DNA of 45,879 nt from JAZFSZ01 sp036446455 (GCA_036446455.1 JAZFSZ010000059.1:1-45879), one strand, 5' to 3'. Positions 8,110 to 16,885 are shown, counted from the stretch's first letter. Notes: a model not told the origin generated them from the sequence alone. A program made the numbers and translations.

Positions 8110-9288
8110 ATGCCCAATTTTGCTTCTATACCCGGCCATGGGTTTCCAGACGACGAGTTCGAATATCGGGTTTCCCGTGCGCAGAAAATAATGGCTGAAC
8201 ATAATTTTGATGCCATCGTCCTTACGACACCGCCGAATTTTCGATATTTCAGTGGTTTTGACTCCCAGTTTTGGGAAAGCCCGACCCGGCCGTGGTTTCT
8301 TGTGGTTCCCGCAGAAGGGGCGCCGGTTGGGGTCGTCCCCGAAATTGGTGCTCCAGAGTTAGCGCGTACATGGATAAAAAATATTCATACCTGGCCCGCA
8401 CCCCGGCCCGAGGACGATGGGGTTTCATTGCTGGCGGATGTTTTGTCCGGGCTTCCCAGACGGTTCGGGCGCGTAGGTATGGAGTTAGGGCGTGAACATA
8501 GCTTGCGTATGCCGGTTATCGAGCTGTATGCATTAATAGACAGGCTTTCCGGTGTTGAGATAGCCAACGGTTCACCCTGTATCTGGGAAATTCGGATGGT
8601 TAAGACTCAGGCAGAAGTGGCACGTATTCGACACATTTGTGAAATTGTCAGTGATTCCTATGCTGCAGTTCCGGAGCTGGTAAAAATTGGCGATTCCGAG
8701 CGTGAAGCCTGCCGCAAAGTCCGCATAGATATTTTGCAAAGAGGCGCGGATTCGGTTCCATTTCTTCCTGGAATTTCAGGGCCGGGCGGCATACCGCAAA
8801 TTGTTTGTGGGCCGCGTGACAGGGTTATTGAAGAGGGAGATATTCTCTTTTTCGACTCCGGCTCAACCTATGATGGGTACTTTTCTGATTTTGATCGAAA
8901 TTATGCCGTGGGCCAAATCACAGATGAGGCAAAACGGGCGCACGATGCGGTATGGCTGGCCACGGAAGTCGGCATCGAGGCTGCTGTTGTAGGGGGCACG
9001 ACCGATAACTTACACGCAGTCATGTCAAAAGTTCTCGAAGATGCCGGGACACTCGGTAACAACGTGGGGCGGTTGGGCCACGGCCTGGGCATGCAATTGA
9101 CGGAACCACCATCCAATATGCCTGGCGACGGCACGGTCATTAAAGCCGGTATGGTTCTCACAATTGAACCCGGTATGGAGTATGCCCCTGGGAAAATGAT
9201 TGTTCATGAAGAAAATCTGGTTATTACGCCTGATGGACCACAGCTGCTTACGAAGCGAGCCCCGCGCGAAATGCTCGCTATCAGCTAG
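8110..9288 (+). CDS. M24 family metallohydrolase (creatinase / Xaa-Pro peptidase-like)
   Basis: A 392-residue protein with a creatinase-type N-terminal domain (about 1-165) and a pita-bread M24 catalytic domain. The five metal ligands are visible: D249 and D260 (FFDSGSTYDGYFSDF), H324 (GHGLGM), E353 (IEPGME) and E367/E368 (HEEN). A dinuclear-metal hydrolase is therefore likely. The family covers proline peptidases, creatinase (creatine to sarcosine plus urea) and the DMSP lyase DddP. Creatinase itself works without metal, so retention of all ligands argues for a metal-dependent relative. Start ATG 8110 is supported by AAGGAG. It precedes an amidinotransferase relic and lies on the same strand as sarcosine-type catabolism genes, which suggests a guanidino or N-methyl amino-acid substrate; this is inference. 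Confidence 0.75.
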   Translation: MPNFASIPGHGFPDDEFEYRVSRAQKIMAEHNFDAIVLTTPPNFRYFSGFDSQFWESPTRPWFLVVPAEGAPVGVVPEIGAPELARTWIKNIHTWPAPRPEDDGVSLLADVLSGLPRRFGRVGMELGREHSLRMPVIELYALIDRLSGVEIANGSPCIWEIRMVKTQAEVARIRHICEIVSDSYAAVPELVKIGDSEREACRKVRIDILQRGADSVPFLPGISGPGGIPQIVCGPRDRVIEEGDILFFDSGSTYDGYFSDFDRNYAVGQITDEAKRAHDAVWLATEVGIEAAVVGGTTDNLHAVMSKVLEDAGTLGNNVGRLGHGLGMQLTEPPSNMPGDGTVIKAGMVLTIEPGMEYAPGKMIVHEENLVITPDGPQLLTKRAPREMLAIS

Positions 9289-9357
9289 CTGTCCCTGCTA
9301 TTAATTCGCCTGAGTTGAAATCATTGAAGTTTTTTGCATAGCGGTGTGAGCTTATTT

Positions 9358-9371
9358 ATGATCAAAATCAT
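9358..9371. promoter_or_regulatory. Small palindrome upstream of the amidinotransferase relic
   Basis: ATGAT-CAAA-ATCAT lies 30 bp before the relic's start codon and after the M24 stop. It could be a dyad operator or a weak stem. The full-length amidinotransferase copy lacks it, so it belongs to this locus, not to the duplicated segment. Confidence 0.25.
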
Positions 9372-9400
9372 GATAAGGATCGTAGGGGAGAGCAATCATC

Positions 9401-9688
9401 ATGATGCAAAATGATCTTGATTTTGGTGCGTATACCGACTTTGGTGAGCTGCGTGCGGTGATCGTCGGTAGCGCCGAGGGTTTGGCTCTGCCACCCTTCA
9501 ATCCCAGCCTGCACCATTACAACGACGAAGTCCAGGCGGCGCTCAAGGCAAGCGGCGATCAGCCGCTGGATATCCGTAAGGTCATGCCCGAGCGTTGGCG
9601 GAAAACGGTGGAGCAACTGGATCATCTCGCCGCGCTGTATGAAAAAAACGGCATCCAGGTCTACCGGCCGATGCCGTCGACAGCTTAG
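9401..9688 (+). pseudogene. Truncated copy of the amidinotransferase gene (N-terminal third)
   Basis: The first about 89 codons match the full-length minus-strand gene at 40827-41819 nearly residue for residue: FGAYTDFGELRAVIVGSAEG, PPFNPSLHHYNDEVQAALK and EQLDHLAALYEKNGIQVYRP are shared. Nucleotide identity by eye is about 96 percent and begins exactly at the start codon. After QVYRP homology ends and a stop follows five codons later (MPSTA). The catalytic regions (EGGD, HLLG, C-terminal Cys) are all missing, so the product cannot be active. The sequence passes directly into a lysR scrap, so the break is a deletion or recombination junction near 9668-9690. Confidence 0.9.
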
Positions 9689-9689
9689 A

Positions 9690-9752
9690 TCGGTAATGGC
9701 CCTCGAAATTGACGGTTGGGAAATATCCGGCATGCGTGCCGCATTATTTGCC
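9690..9752 (-). pseudogene. Scrap of a lysR gene
   Basis: About 60 bp resemble the segment at 16591-16652 of the intact lysR gene: GGTAATGGCC, GACGGTTGGGAAATA and GCATGCGTGCCGCATT are shared. It encodes part of the helix-turn-helix on the minus strand. The start codon and the rest of the gene are gone; a deletion of about 100 bp relative to the intact locus joins it to the promoter copy. Confidence 0.8.
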
Positions 9753-9845
9753 GACCGACCAATATAGAGTTTTTTGCTTTTTTGTATAGATAAAAACTAA
9801 CACCTAAACAGATAAATTGAAATTTAGCTTATCAATAATTAGGAT
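9753..9845. promoter_or_regulatory. Decayed copy of the lysR-hyuA promoter region
   Basis: The interval aligns with 16747-16830 of the intact divergent promoter, sharing GACCAATATAGAGT, TTTTGCTTTT, TGTATAG, TAAAAACTAAC, ACAGATAAA and CTTATCA. The T-N11-A box is kept as TAGATAAAAACTA (9787-9799), with one change from the perfect dyad of the intact copy. The conserved blocks act as a natural footprint of functional positions. Confidence 0.7.
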
Positions 9846-9903
9846 ATAAAATATCCGGTGGTGGAGTTTCATGGAATTTTGCCAGTTTTCAAGGGCCAGT
9901 GAC

Positions 9904-10128
9904 ATGAACGACAAAAACGAATGCACCTGGAAATCCGGCATCGATATCGGCGGCTCGTTTACAGATGTGCTGGCCATCAACGCTATCGATGGCCACCAAT
10001 GCCATCGTCTTTAGTAATCATTCACGGATAGCCCTGGTAGTAACAGAAGGTTTCAGCGACACCAGTGAAATAAGCCTCGAGCCGCGAGAGTTCGAACACA
10101 CCAACATGCCAATCAGAGAGGCCGCGAA
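9904..10128 (+). pseudogene. Internally deleted hyuA remnant
   Basis: From ATG 9904 the sequence follows hyuA (16886 onward): MNDKNECTWKSGIDIGG, then FTDVLAINAIDG. It next jumps to the part matching 17101-17180 (ACCAATGCCATCGT, ACAGAAGGTTTCAGCGACACC) and then to the part matching 17470-17510 (GAGCCGCGAGAGTTCGAACA). At least two internal deletions are needed, and a stop interrupts the frame at about 10012. Divergence by eye is near 20 percent, clearly more than in the adjoining amidinotransferase fragment. It runs up to the class III aminotransferase start. Confidence 0.85.
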
Positions 10129-11499
10129 ATGAAAGTCAACTCGCCCCACGCAAGGGACGTAAAGTTTCACCTGCATCCATTCACCGATCTGGCCCAGCAT
10201 CAGGAATCCGGCCCGCACATTTTTCAACGCGGGCAGGGAATATATGTCTTCGACAGCGACGGCAAGCGTTATATCGAGGGTCTGGCGGGACTTTGGTGTG
10301 CTTCTCTGGGTTTCAGCGAGCAGCGTTTGGTCAAGGCCGCCACGCGGCAACTGGAATTGCTGCCGGTTTATCACAACTTCGCGCACAAGGCGGTCGAACC
10401 CGCAATCGATCTTGCCGAAATCCTCATCGAGCGAGCGCCGGTACCGATGTCCAAGGTGTTTTTCACCAACTCCGGTTCTGAGGCCGTTGATACCCAGGTC
10501 AAAATGGTCTGGTACTACAATAATGTTCTCGATCGCCCAGAGAAAAAGAAGATCATCGCCCGCCGTGGCGCTTACCACGGGATCACTCTGGCGGCGGCGA
10601 GCCTGTCTGGATTACAATATGTCCATAATGCATTTGATGTGCCGATCAATAACATCATCCACACCGACTGTCCGCATCACTATCACTACAGTGAAGTCGG
10701 CGAGAGTGAACAGGAGTTTTCTTCCCGACTGGCCACCAACCTCGAAAACCTGATACTCGAGGAAGACCCCGGTACCGTTGCTGCGCTCATCGTGGAACCG
10801 TTCCTGGGCGCAGGCGGCGTGATCCCGCCACCGGCGGGTTATTACGAGAAAATTCAGCCGATTCTTGAGCGCTACGATATTCTGTTGATTGTCGATGAAG
10901 TCATCAGCGGCTTTTACCGCACTGGGAATATGTTCGCTACCGAGACATATGGCTTAAAACCCGATCTCATCACCCTGGCCAAAGCACTTTCGGCCGCTTA
11001 TCAGCCCATAGGCGCAGTGATGATCAGCGAAAAAATTCACGATGCACTAGTTGAAGGCAGCCGCAAATTCGGTATTTTTGGCACCGGCTTCACTTATTCG
11101 GGTCATCCGGTACCCTGTGCCGTTGCCCTGGAAACCCAGAAAATTTATGAAGAACGTCGCATCGGAGAACATGTGAAATCCGTTATGCCGTGTTTCCAGC
11201 AACGCTTACACGGATTCGCCGATCATCCACTGGTGGGCGAGACCCGCGGAGTAGGACTCATCGGTGCGGTAGAGTTGGTGGAAGACAAATTATCCAGGAC
11301 AAATTTCGACCCGGCCCGGAAAATCGGCCCCTGGGTGATGAACCGGGCAATGGAATACGGTCTGATCATTCGTGCGCTGGTCAATGATACCCTGGCGTTT
11401 TGCCCGCCCCTGATCATCGACGAGCGACAGATCAACGATATGTTCGATTGTTTCGCGAAAGCCCTGGACGATGCGGAAAAACACTTCGCCGGATCGTGA
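10129..11499 (+). CDS. Class III PLP-dependent aminotransferase (omega-amino acid type)
   Basis: A 456-residue fold-type I aminotransferase. It shows the entry motif GIYVFDSDGKRYIEGLAGLW, the phosphate-binding FFTNSGSEAVDTQ, the RRGAYHG loop, LLIVDEVISGFYRTG with the PLP-contacting Asp, and the Schiff-base lysine K285 in ITLAKALSAAYQPIGAV. Such enzymes move the terminal amino group of omega-amino acids or amines to pyruvate or 2-oxoglutarate, giving semialdehydes. The aldehyde dehydrogenase immediately downstream fits as the next step. Start ATG 10129 follows AGAGAGG at 10115-10121. Its upstream region is the hyuA relic, so its native promoter may have been lost or borrowed. Exact substrate unknown; GABA/beta-alanine-like compounds are plausible. 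Confidence 0.9.
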   Translation: MKVNSPHARDVKFHLHPFTDLAQHQESGPHIFQRGQGIYVFDSDGKRYIEGLAGLWCASLGFSEQRLVKAATRQLELLPVYHNFAHKAVEPAIDLAEILIERAPVPMSKVFFTNSGSEAVDTQVKMVWYYNNVLDRPEKKKIIARRGAYHGITLAAASLSGLQYVHNAFDVPINNIIHTDCPHHYHYSEVGESEQEFSSRLATNLENLILEEDPGTVAALIVEPFLGAGGVIPPPAGYYEKIQPILERYDILLIVDEVISGFYRTGNMFATETYGLKPDLITLAKALSAAYQPIGAVMISEKIHDALVEGSRKFGIFGTGFTYSGHPVPCAVALETQKIYEERRIGEHVKSVMPCFQQRLHGFADHPLVGETRGVGLIGAVELVEDKLSRTNFDPARKIGPWVMNRAMEYGLIIRALVNDTLAFCPPLIIDERQINDMFDCFAKALDDAEKHFAGS

Positions 11500-11610
11500 T
11501 GGGTGCGACAAGTTGAATAATGGCTGGCAGGTCGGAATCGATATCAGGCAGGAGCGGGCGGTGGATGGTAGATGGGACGTATGAAACACGATTCAAAGAC
11601 GGAGATTACT

Positions 11611-13083
11611 ATGATACAAGCAACTCAATGGGCAATACCTGATGGATTGCCGGAGCGAATGTTCATCAATGGTCAATGGGTGGCGTCGACAACCGGTCAG
11701 ATGATAGATACCATCGACCCGGCGACCGGCCGGATCATCGGTCGGTTCCCGTGTGCCAATGCCGATGACGTGGATCAAGCCGTGACCAGCGCCAGGGCAG
11801 CCCTGAGTGGGGAATGGCGCACCACGACCCCGGTCATGCGCGGCCGCATACTGGCGCGAACCGCGGCGCTGATACGCAAAGACGCCGAACGCCTGGCGTA
11901 CATCGAGACATTGGAAAGCGGCAAACCGATCCGGGAAGCGCGAGGGGATATCGAGACCGCTGCGGGTTATTTCGAGTATTACGCCGGTATCGCGGATAAA
12001 CTGCAGGGAGATACTATCCCGCTGGGCCCAGACTTCATCTCCTTTACCCTGCACGAGCCGGTAGGCGTTACTGCGCACATCATCCCCTGGAATTTCCCCC
12101 TGGTCACCGCTGCACGGGGTGCCGCACCGGCGCTAGCAGCGGGCTGTACTGCAGTCATAAAACCCGCCGAACAGACCTCGCTTACCTCACTGATATTGGC
12201 GGACATTCTCCACCAGGCCGGATTGCCTGCTGGCGTGTGCAATGTGATCACGGGCTATGGGCCAGGCGCGGGGGCACTATTAACGGCCCACCCCGATGTA
12301 TCCCACGTTACCTTCACCGGTTCGGTACCCACTGGCAAAACGGTCATGAAAACCGCCGCCGATCACGTTGCATCGGTGACCCTGGAACTCGGTGGCAAAT
12401 CGCCGGTGGTGGTGCTGGCGGATGCGGATCTGGAAGCGGCGGTGGAAGGAACGTTGAAGGCCATCTATCTCAACGCCGGTCAGGTTTGCTCGGCCGGTTC
12501 CCGGCTGGTGGTGGAACGCGCGGTGCACGATGCCATGATGGAGCGTCTGGTGCCAGCTTCCGAGGCGCTCACACTGGGGCATGGTCTGGATGACGCGCCC
12601 TTGGGTCCGCTCATTTCGGCGGAGCAGTTAAAAAAAGTGGCGGATTATGTGGATGGTGCGAGGGCGCGGTCGGTGTCGGTGGCGACCGGCGGTCATATCG
12701 GCGAGGTGGACGGTATGGAGGGTGGTTTTTTCTATACACCGACAATTCTTGATGAAGTTGCCACCGATGAAAAAGTGGTTCAGGAAGAGATCTTTGGGCC
12801 AGTGCTCTGCGTTCAGGTGGTAGATTCACCGGAACAGGCCATCGCCGTCGCCAACGGCACCGACTTCGGGCTGGTTGCCGGCATTTACACTCGAGACATC
12901 AACCGGGCTCTGGGATTCGCCCGGGACGTCGATGCCGGTCAGATTTTCATCAACCAGTTTTTCGCCGGTGGTATCGCGACACCGTTCGGTGGCACCAAAC
13001 AAAGCGGTTTCGGACGCGAGAAGGGACTGGCAGCGCTGGCCAGTTATTATCGGGTGAAATGCATCACCGCCCGACTGACTTAG
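11611..13083 (+). CDS. NAD(P)-dependent aldehyde dehydrogenase
   Basis: A 490-residue ALDH superfamily enzyme oxidising an aldehyde to its acid. The catalytic pair is present: E259 in LELGGKSP and C293 in NAGQVCSAGSR. Also seen are IIPWNFPL, FTGSVPTGK for the cofactor, EEIFGPVL, and the terminal PFGGTKQSGFGREKG. It resembles the betaine-aldehyde/semialdehyde dehydrogenase groups. ATG 11611 has GGAGA at 11601-11605; a start at 11572 would add 13 residues. It is separated by 111 bp from the aminotransferase and probably co-transcribed, so the two would turn an omega-amino acid into a dicarboxylic acid. The stop is 24 bp before the methyltransferase relic. Confidence 0.9.
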   Translation: MIQATQWAIPDGLPERMFINGQWVASTTGQMIDTIDPATGRIIGRFPCANADDVDQAVTSARAALSGEWRTTTPVMRGRILARTAALIRKDAERLAYIETLESGKPIREARGDIETAAGYFEYYAGIADKLQGDTIPLGPDFISFTLHEPVGVTAHIIPWNFPLVTAARGAAPALAAGCTAVIKPAEQTSLTSLILADILHQAGLPAGVCNVITGYGPGAGALLTAHPDVSHVTFTGSVPTGKTVMKTAADHVASVTLELGGKSPVVVLADADLEAAVEGTLKAIYLNAGQVCSAGSRLVVERAVHDAMMERLVPASEALTLGHGLDDAPLGPLISAEQLKKVADYVDGARARSVSVATGGHIGEVDGMEGGFFYTPTILDEVATDEKVVQEEIFGPVLCVQVVDSPEQAIAVANGTDFGLVAGIYTRDINRALGFARDVDAGQIFINQFFAGGIATPFGGTKQSGFGREKGLAALASYYRVKCITARLT

Positions 13084-13106
13084 TGGTCTTCCAGGAGAGA
13101 CAATGC

Positions 13107-13929
13107 ATGATTATTATCGGCGAACGCATCAACAGCACACGTAAATCCATTAACGCGGCTCTCGTAGCACACGACGCTGACCAAATTTTAAACGAGGCAC
13201 GCCGTCAGTGGGATGCAGGAGCAGCCTATCTGGACGTCAACACGGCAATGATGCGTGCTGCTGAACCCGAGGTAATGGCCTGGGTTATTGAGCTGATTCA
13301 GGGTGAGCTCCCGGATGCCCTGATCGCCATCGACAGTGCCAACCCTGCGGCTGTCGAGGTTGGTTTCAAGGTGCACAAGGGTCAGCCTCTACTCAATTCC
13401 ATCAATGGGGAAAAACAACGCGTGGACGCCCTGATCCCACTGATCAGGGCGTCCACGCGTCATCGGCCTGACTATCAATGATGAGGGCATCATCCAGGAC
13501 GCCGACAATCGTTACGGCATCGGCGCTGATTTGATCGAGCTATTATCTAAAAACGATTGTGATCTAGACGACATCTTTATCGATCCGCTGATCTTTCCGG
13601 TCAGTGCCGAGTTGCAGGCAGGTAACATCTCACTCGCCATCATGAAACGCCTGAAAGAAAACTACCCCGGTGTCCACACTGTTTGCGGACTGTTCAACAT
13701 CTCCTTCGGCCTTCCCGAGCGCAGGTTGATCAACCAGGTATACATGGTGCTGGCCATGGGCCACGGTCTTGATGCCGCGATAATCGATCCGCTGGACCGC
13801 CGTATGATGGCGAGCATCATCACGGCCAATACCCTTCTCGGCCAAGACAGGGTTTGCAAAAAATACCTGAAAGCCTATCGTTGCGGCGACCTCAATCTTG
13901 AACCAACTACAGCGGCGGCTGCCGAATAA
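13107..13929 (+). pseudogene. Pterin-dependent methyltransferase (MtgA/AcsE/MtrH-like), frameshifted
   Basis: The two halves encode one pterin-binding TIM-barrel methyltransferase. The family moves methyl groups between methyl-corrinoid proteins and tetrahydrofolate. The N-half (from ATG 13107, AGGAGAG at 13093-13099) reads MIIIGERINSTRKSINAAL, YLDVNTAMM, IAIDSANPAAVE, LLNSINGEKQRVDALIPL, then goes out of frame and stops after PDYQ. The other frame resumes VIGLTINDEGI at about 13460 and continues FIDPLIFPVSAE, GVHTVCGLFNISFGLPERRLIN to the natural end. The break coincides with a 19-bp perfect inverted repeat. Each half lacks part of the barrel. It is followed by the ramA-like gene, the usual neighbour in corrinoid demethylation operons. 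Confidence 0.88.
13418..13460. repeat. 19-bp perfect inverted repeat at the frameshift point
   Basis: The left arm 13418-13436 (ACGCGTGGACGCCCTGATC) is repeated in perfect inverted form at 13442-13460 around a 5-nt loop. The left arm is ordinary coding sequence for RVDALIP. The right arm replaces the codons expected before VIGLTINDEG, so it appears to be an inverted copy made by template switching. Confidence 0.9.
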
Positions 13930-13956
13930 TCCAGCTCAATCGGTAAAGAGAGCACT

Positions 13957-15216
13957 ATGAGCCAGGAACCCGTCACCATCACCCTGACAGACGATGGTGT
14001 GCCGCTCTCTGTCGAAGTCGGTGTCAGCGTTCTTGGCACCGCACGGCAAAACGGCATCGACATCATGGCCACTTGCGGCGGTCGTGGTCGCTGCCGAAGC
14101 TGTCGCATCAAACTGGTCAAGGGAACAGCCACGGAACCCGGCGTTGCGGACTTTTCCCAACTCAGCAAAGATGAAATCGGCGAAGGTTATCGGCTGGCCT
14201 GTCAGTGTTATCCGCAATCCGATTCCAGGTATTCCATTACGCCACCCACCAACGAAACCTCATTCCAGATTCTGAGTGAGCCGGGCGAATGGCAGGACCA
14301 GCTCAAATCTATTGACCCTGCCAGTGAAAACGAAACACCCTACGGAATCGCCTTCGATATCGGAACCACAACCGTGGTCGGGTATCTGATCAACCTGGAA
14401 AGCGGCGAAACCCTGGCTTGTGTATCCGGGATTAACCCGCAAACGGTGTTTGGCGGTGACTTGATTTCACGCATCACCTTTGCCGCGGAAAAATCAACCA
14501 ATGTAAAAAAGCTGCATCAGCGTATCGCCACATTTATGAACGATCTGAGCGAACGCGCCTGCGATCAGGCCGGGATAACCCCCACAGAGATTTGCAAAGT
14601 CGCCGTGGTCGGTAACACCTGCATGCATCACCTGTTTCTCGGCATCGATCCAACGCCGCTGGGCAGCGCACCCTATAACCCGGTGCTCAAGGCGCCCTAT
14701 CAATGTCCGGCACGCGAATGCGGTTTGCGGCTGCATGAAAATGCGCAAGTCTACATGCTTCCTGTCATCGCAGGGTTTGTCGGCGCCGATGCCGTCGGTA
14801 TGATCTTGTCTTCAAAACTCGGCAGCCGGTCGGGAAATATTATCGCCGTCGATATCGGCACCAATGCGGAAGTCGTCCTGAAGACAGACCAGGGACTAAT
14901 CGCCTGTTCCTCTCCGGCCGGTCCTGCGTTGGAAGGCGGGCAAATTCGCGACGGCATGCGCGCAGCCTTCGGCGCCATCGATCAGGTAAGCGCGAGCCAT
15001 GATATTAGGGTCCATACCATCGGTGATGCGCCAGCCCTTGGGATTTGCGGGTCGGGTCTCATCGATGCCGTTGCCGTGCTGCTTGATCTCGGCATCGTCA
15101 ACAACACGGGACGGCTGCTTTTAGAACCGATCGAGCCGTTGCCGGATGCCATTGCGGCACGACGTAACCGGACAACAAACGACACTGCTTATCACCTGTG
15201 GCGCCTTAGCCCATGA
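13957..15216 (+). pseudogene. RamA-like corrinoid reductive activator, C-terminus deleted
   Basis: This family reductively reactivates Co(II) corrinoid proteins using ATP. The N-terminal 2Fe-2S ferredoxin domain shows C40, C46, C49 and C82 (ATCGGRGRCRSC, LACQC). A linker and an ASKHA ATPase-like domain follow, with AFDIGTTTVVG near residue 131, VVGNTCMHHLFLG, IIAVDIGTNAEVVL, PALEGG and LGICGSGLID. Relatives continue for about 200 residues, including the AGGFG segment; here the frame ends soon after LLLEPIEPLPDAIAA in a tail without homology (RNRTTNDTAYHLWRLSP). That tail is read out of frame from the start of the next gene. A deletion thus removed the end of this gene. Activity is doubtful. 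Confidence 0.85.
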
Positions 15217-15769
15217 AATTGTCGCCATATTGGCGCAAAATGCCCTGGACTTCATGAAAGTAGAATGTCTGCCGGCCCACCTGCACAACACACCGCAACA
15301 AATTCCAGAAGCCGTACGCACCAAAATTCAGGAGTCCCGAGACAAATTTCAACGCATCATCGTGCTATATGGGGATTGCGGCACAGGCGGCAAACTCGAT
15401 GCCGTCCTGAAACAGGAGGGTGTTGAACGCATAGCCGGAGCGCATTGTTACGAGTTGTTTGCCGGCCACGAAGTCTTTGCCGATATCATGGACACCGAAG
15501 TCGGAACCTTTTTCCTCACCGATTTTCTCGCAGAGCACTTCGACCGTCTGGTCTGGAAAGGGCTTGGGCTCGATAAAAATCCCGGGCTGGTCAAGCTCTA
15601 CTTCGCCAATTACACACGACTGCTCTATCTGGCACAGAGCGATAACCCGCAAACCTGCCAGAAAGCCGAACAGGCAGCTGGAAAACTGGGTCTGCGGTTT
15701 GAAGTTTACCGGACCGGTTATGGCTGTTATGAGGCTTTTCTGGCTTCGCTAAGAGAACCGGCAGACTGA
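15146..15769 (+). CDS. DUF1638 protein with rebuilt 5' end
   Basis: A 207-residue DUF1638 protein, a family commonly encoded beside MttB, corrinoid proteins and RamA and of unknown biochemical role. Typical sequence begins at TTLLITCGALAHEIVAIL, followed by LPAHLHNTPQQIPEAVRTKI, LYGDCGTGGKLD, HCYELFAG, TFFLTDFLAEHFDRLV and RTGYGCYEAFLASL, so the body is complete. The first 11 or so residues (MPLRHDVTGQQ) come from sequence in which the ramA-like gene is read in another frame, so the native start was probably deleted and ATG 15146 is a substitute. No good ribosome site precedes it. The 3' end overlaps the convergent lysR gene by 43 bp. Confidence 0.75.
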   Translation: MPLRHDVTGQQTTLLITCGALAHEIVAILAQNALDFMKVECLPAHLHNTPQQIPEAVRTKIQESRDKFQRIIVLYGDCGTGGKLDAVLKQEGVERIAGAHCYELFAGHEVFADIMDTEVGTFFLTDFLAEHFDRLVWKGLGLDKNPGLVKLYFANYTRLLYLAQSDNPQTCQKAEQAAGKLGLRFEVYRTGYGCYEAFLASLREPAD

Positions 15770-16713
15770 TTGTAGAGCGGCGGCTCGGCGCGGCAGGACC
15801 CGCCTCGGGGGTAGTACTTCCTGAACCAGTCCGTGCAAAAGTCCAAAAACAATTTCATCGCGCGCGTCGGACGGATTCTAGCATGCTGGGCAATTCCCAA
15901 CTCGGCGCGCGGTATATCATCGGCCAGCGGCAGTGTGATTATCTTTTGCCCGTCATAGGTAACATCCAGATGCGGATGGGTCACCAGCAAGGAATAACCC
16001 CGGCCCTGGCCGACCATGCCGCGCACCATTTCAAGCGATGGCGAACTGAAAGAAACCAGTGGCTCCAGCCCGACCGAACGAAAGAGGCCCAGAAAATACT
16101 CCCGGCTTGGCGGCACATCCAGCAATACCAGATCATCATCCATCATGTCACGCAGGAAAACCTTCTTTTTTGAAGCCTGGGGGTGGCCTTCCGGTAAAAG
16201 AATATAGTGATTAAACGCCGCCATTTTCTTTATCGTGATTTCTTCAGGCAAAACCAGATCAAACAGTAACGCCAGTTCGTAGCGACCCGAAATCAGGCCC
16301 GAAATCAGTTTATCCTGGTTTCCTTCATGTAATCGAACCGAAATACCCTCATAAATCTTCTGAAAATCAGCCAGCAGGGCCGGCATGAAAATCGGGGCAA
16401 TATTCATAAAGCACGCCACTTCAACCTGCCCTGTAACAGGCTCGCCGGAATCAAGGGCGCTTTGCTGTAAGTCCTTCGCGTATCGCAGCAAACTTTGTGC
16501 ATCGTTCAGAAGACGCTCGCCGGCCTGGGTCAGTGATACCCCCTTGGCGTGATGGCGAATAAACAACTGGGTCGAAAATTGACCTTCGAGATTGGTAATG
16601 GCCTTTGAAACCGACGGTTGGGAAATACTCAGCATGCGTGCCGCATTGGCAACGGAACGACACTCTGCGGTTGTGACAAAATACTCTAATTGGCGTAATG
16701 AATAGCGTAACAT
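15727..16713 (-). CDS. LysR-type transcriptional regulator
   Basis: A 328-residue regulator. The winged helix-turn-helix is in residues 5-62 (LRQLEYFVTTAECRSVANAA then LSISQPSVSKAITNLEGQF), followed by a linker helix and a periplasmic-binding-protein-like effector domain from about residue 92. It is divergent from hyuA across 172 bp, the standard layout for control of the adjacent operon by an inducer from that pathway. The C-terminus overlaps the 3' end of the DUF1638 gene by 43 bp on the opposite strand. A fragment of a second, decayed lysR copy lies at 9690-9752. Confidence 0.92.
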   Translation of the reverse strand: MLRYSLRQLEYFVTTAECRSVANAARMLSISQPSVSKAITNLEGQFSTQLFIRHHAKGVSLTQAGERLLNDAQSLLRYAKDLQQSALDSGEPVTGQVEVACFMNIAPIFMPALLADFQKIYEGISVRLHEGNQDKLISGLISGRYELALLFDLVLPEEITIKKMAAFNHYILLPEGHPQASKKKVFLRDMMDDDLVLLDVPPSREYFLGLFRSVGLEPLVSFSSPSLEMVRGMVGQGRGYSLLVTHPHLDVTYDGQKIITLPLADDIPRAELGIAQHARIRPTRAMKLFLDFCTDWFRKYYPRGGSCRAEPPLYNQSAGSLSEARKAS

Positions 16714-16885
16714 GACTATTTCTCCTCTACCTCCGAGTTATCTGCAGGCCGACCAATATAGAGTCTTTTGCTTTTCCTGTATAGTTAAAAACTAACCCTT
16801 AGACAGATAAAATGAAATATTACTTATCACTTTTGGATCATAGAATACCCGCTAGCGCCGCTAGTCTAGGGGCGGGTGAGATTAT
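16714..16885. promoter_or_regulatory. Divergent lysR-hyuA promoter with LysR box
   Basis: The interval holds a perfect 13-bp dyad, TAGTT-AAA-AACTA (16782-16794), which is also an exact T-N11-A LysR motif. The same block, with one change, survives in the decayed copy at 9787-9799 although the surrounding sequence has drifted. This marks it as the likely operator for the LysR regulator. GGTGAG at 16875-16880 is the hyuA ribosome site. Confidence 0.65.

Noticed and set aside
8110..9288. DMSP lyase DddP
   Set aside because: M24 metal ligands alone do not distinguish DddP, and the neighbourhood shows no DMSP genes; a general M24 call is safer.
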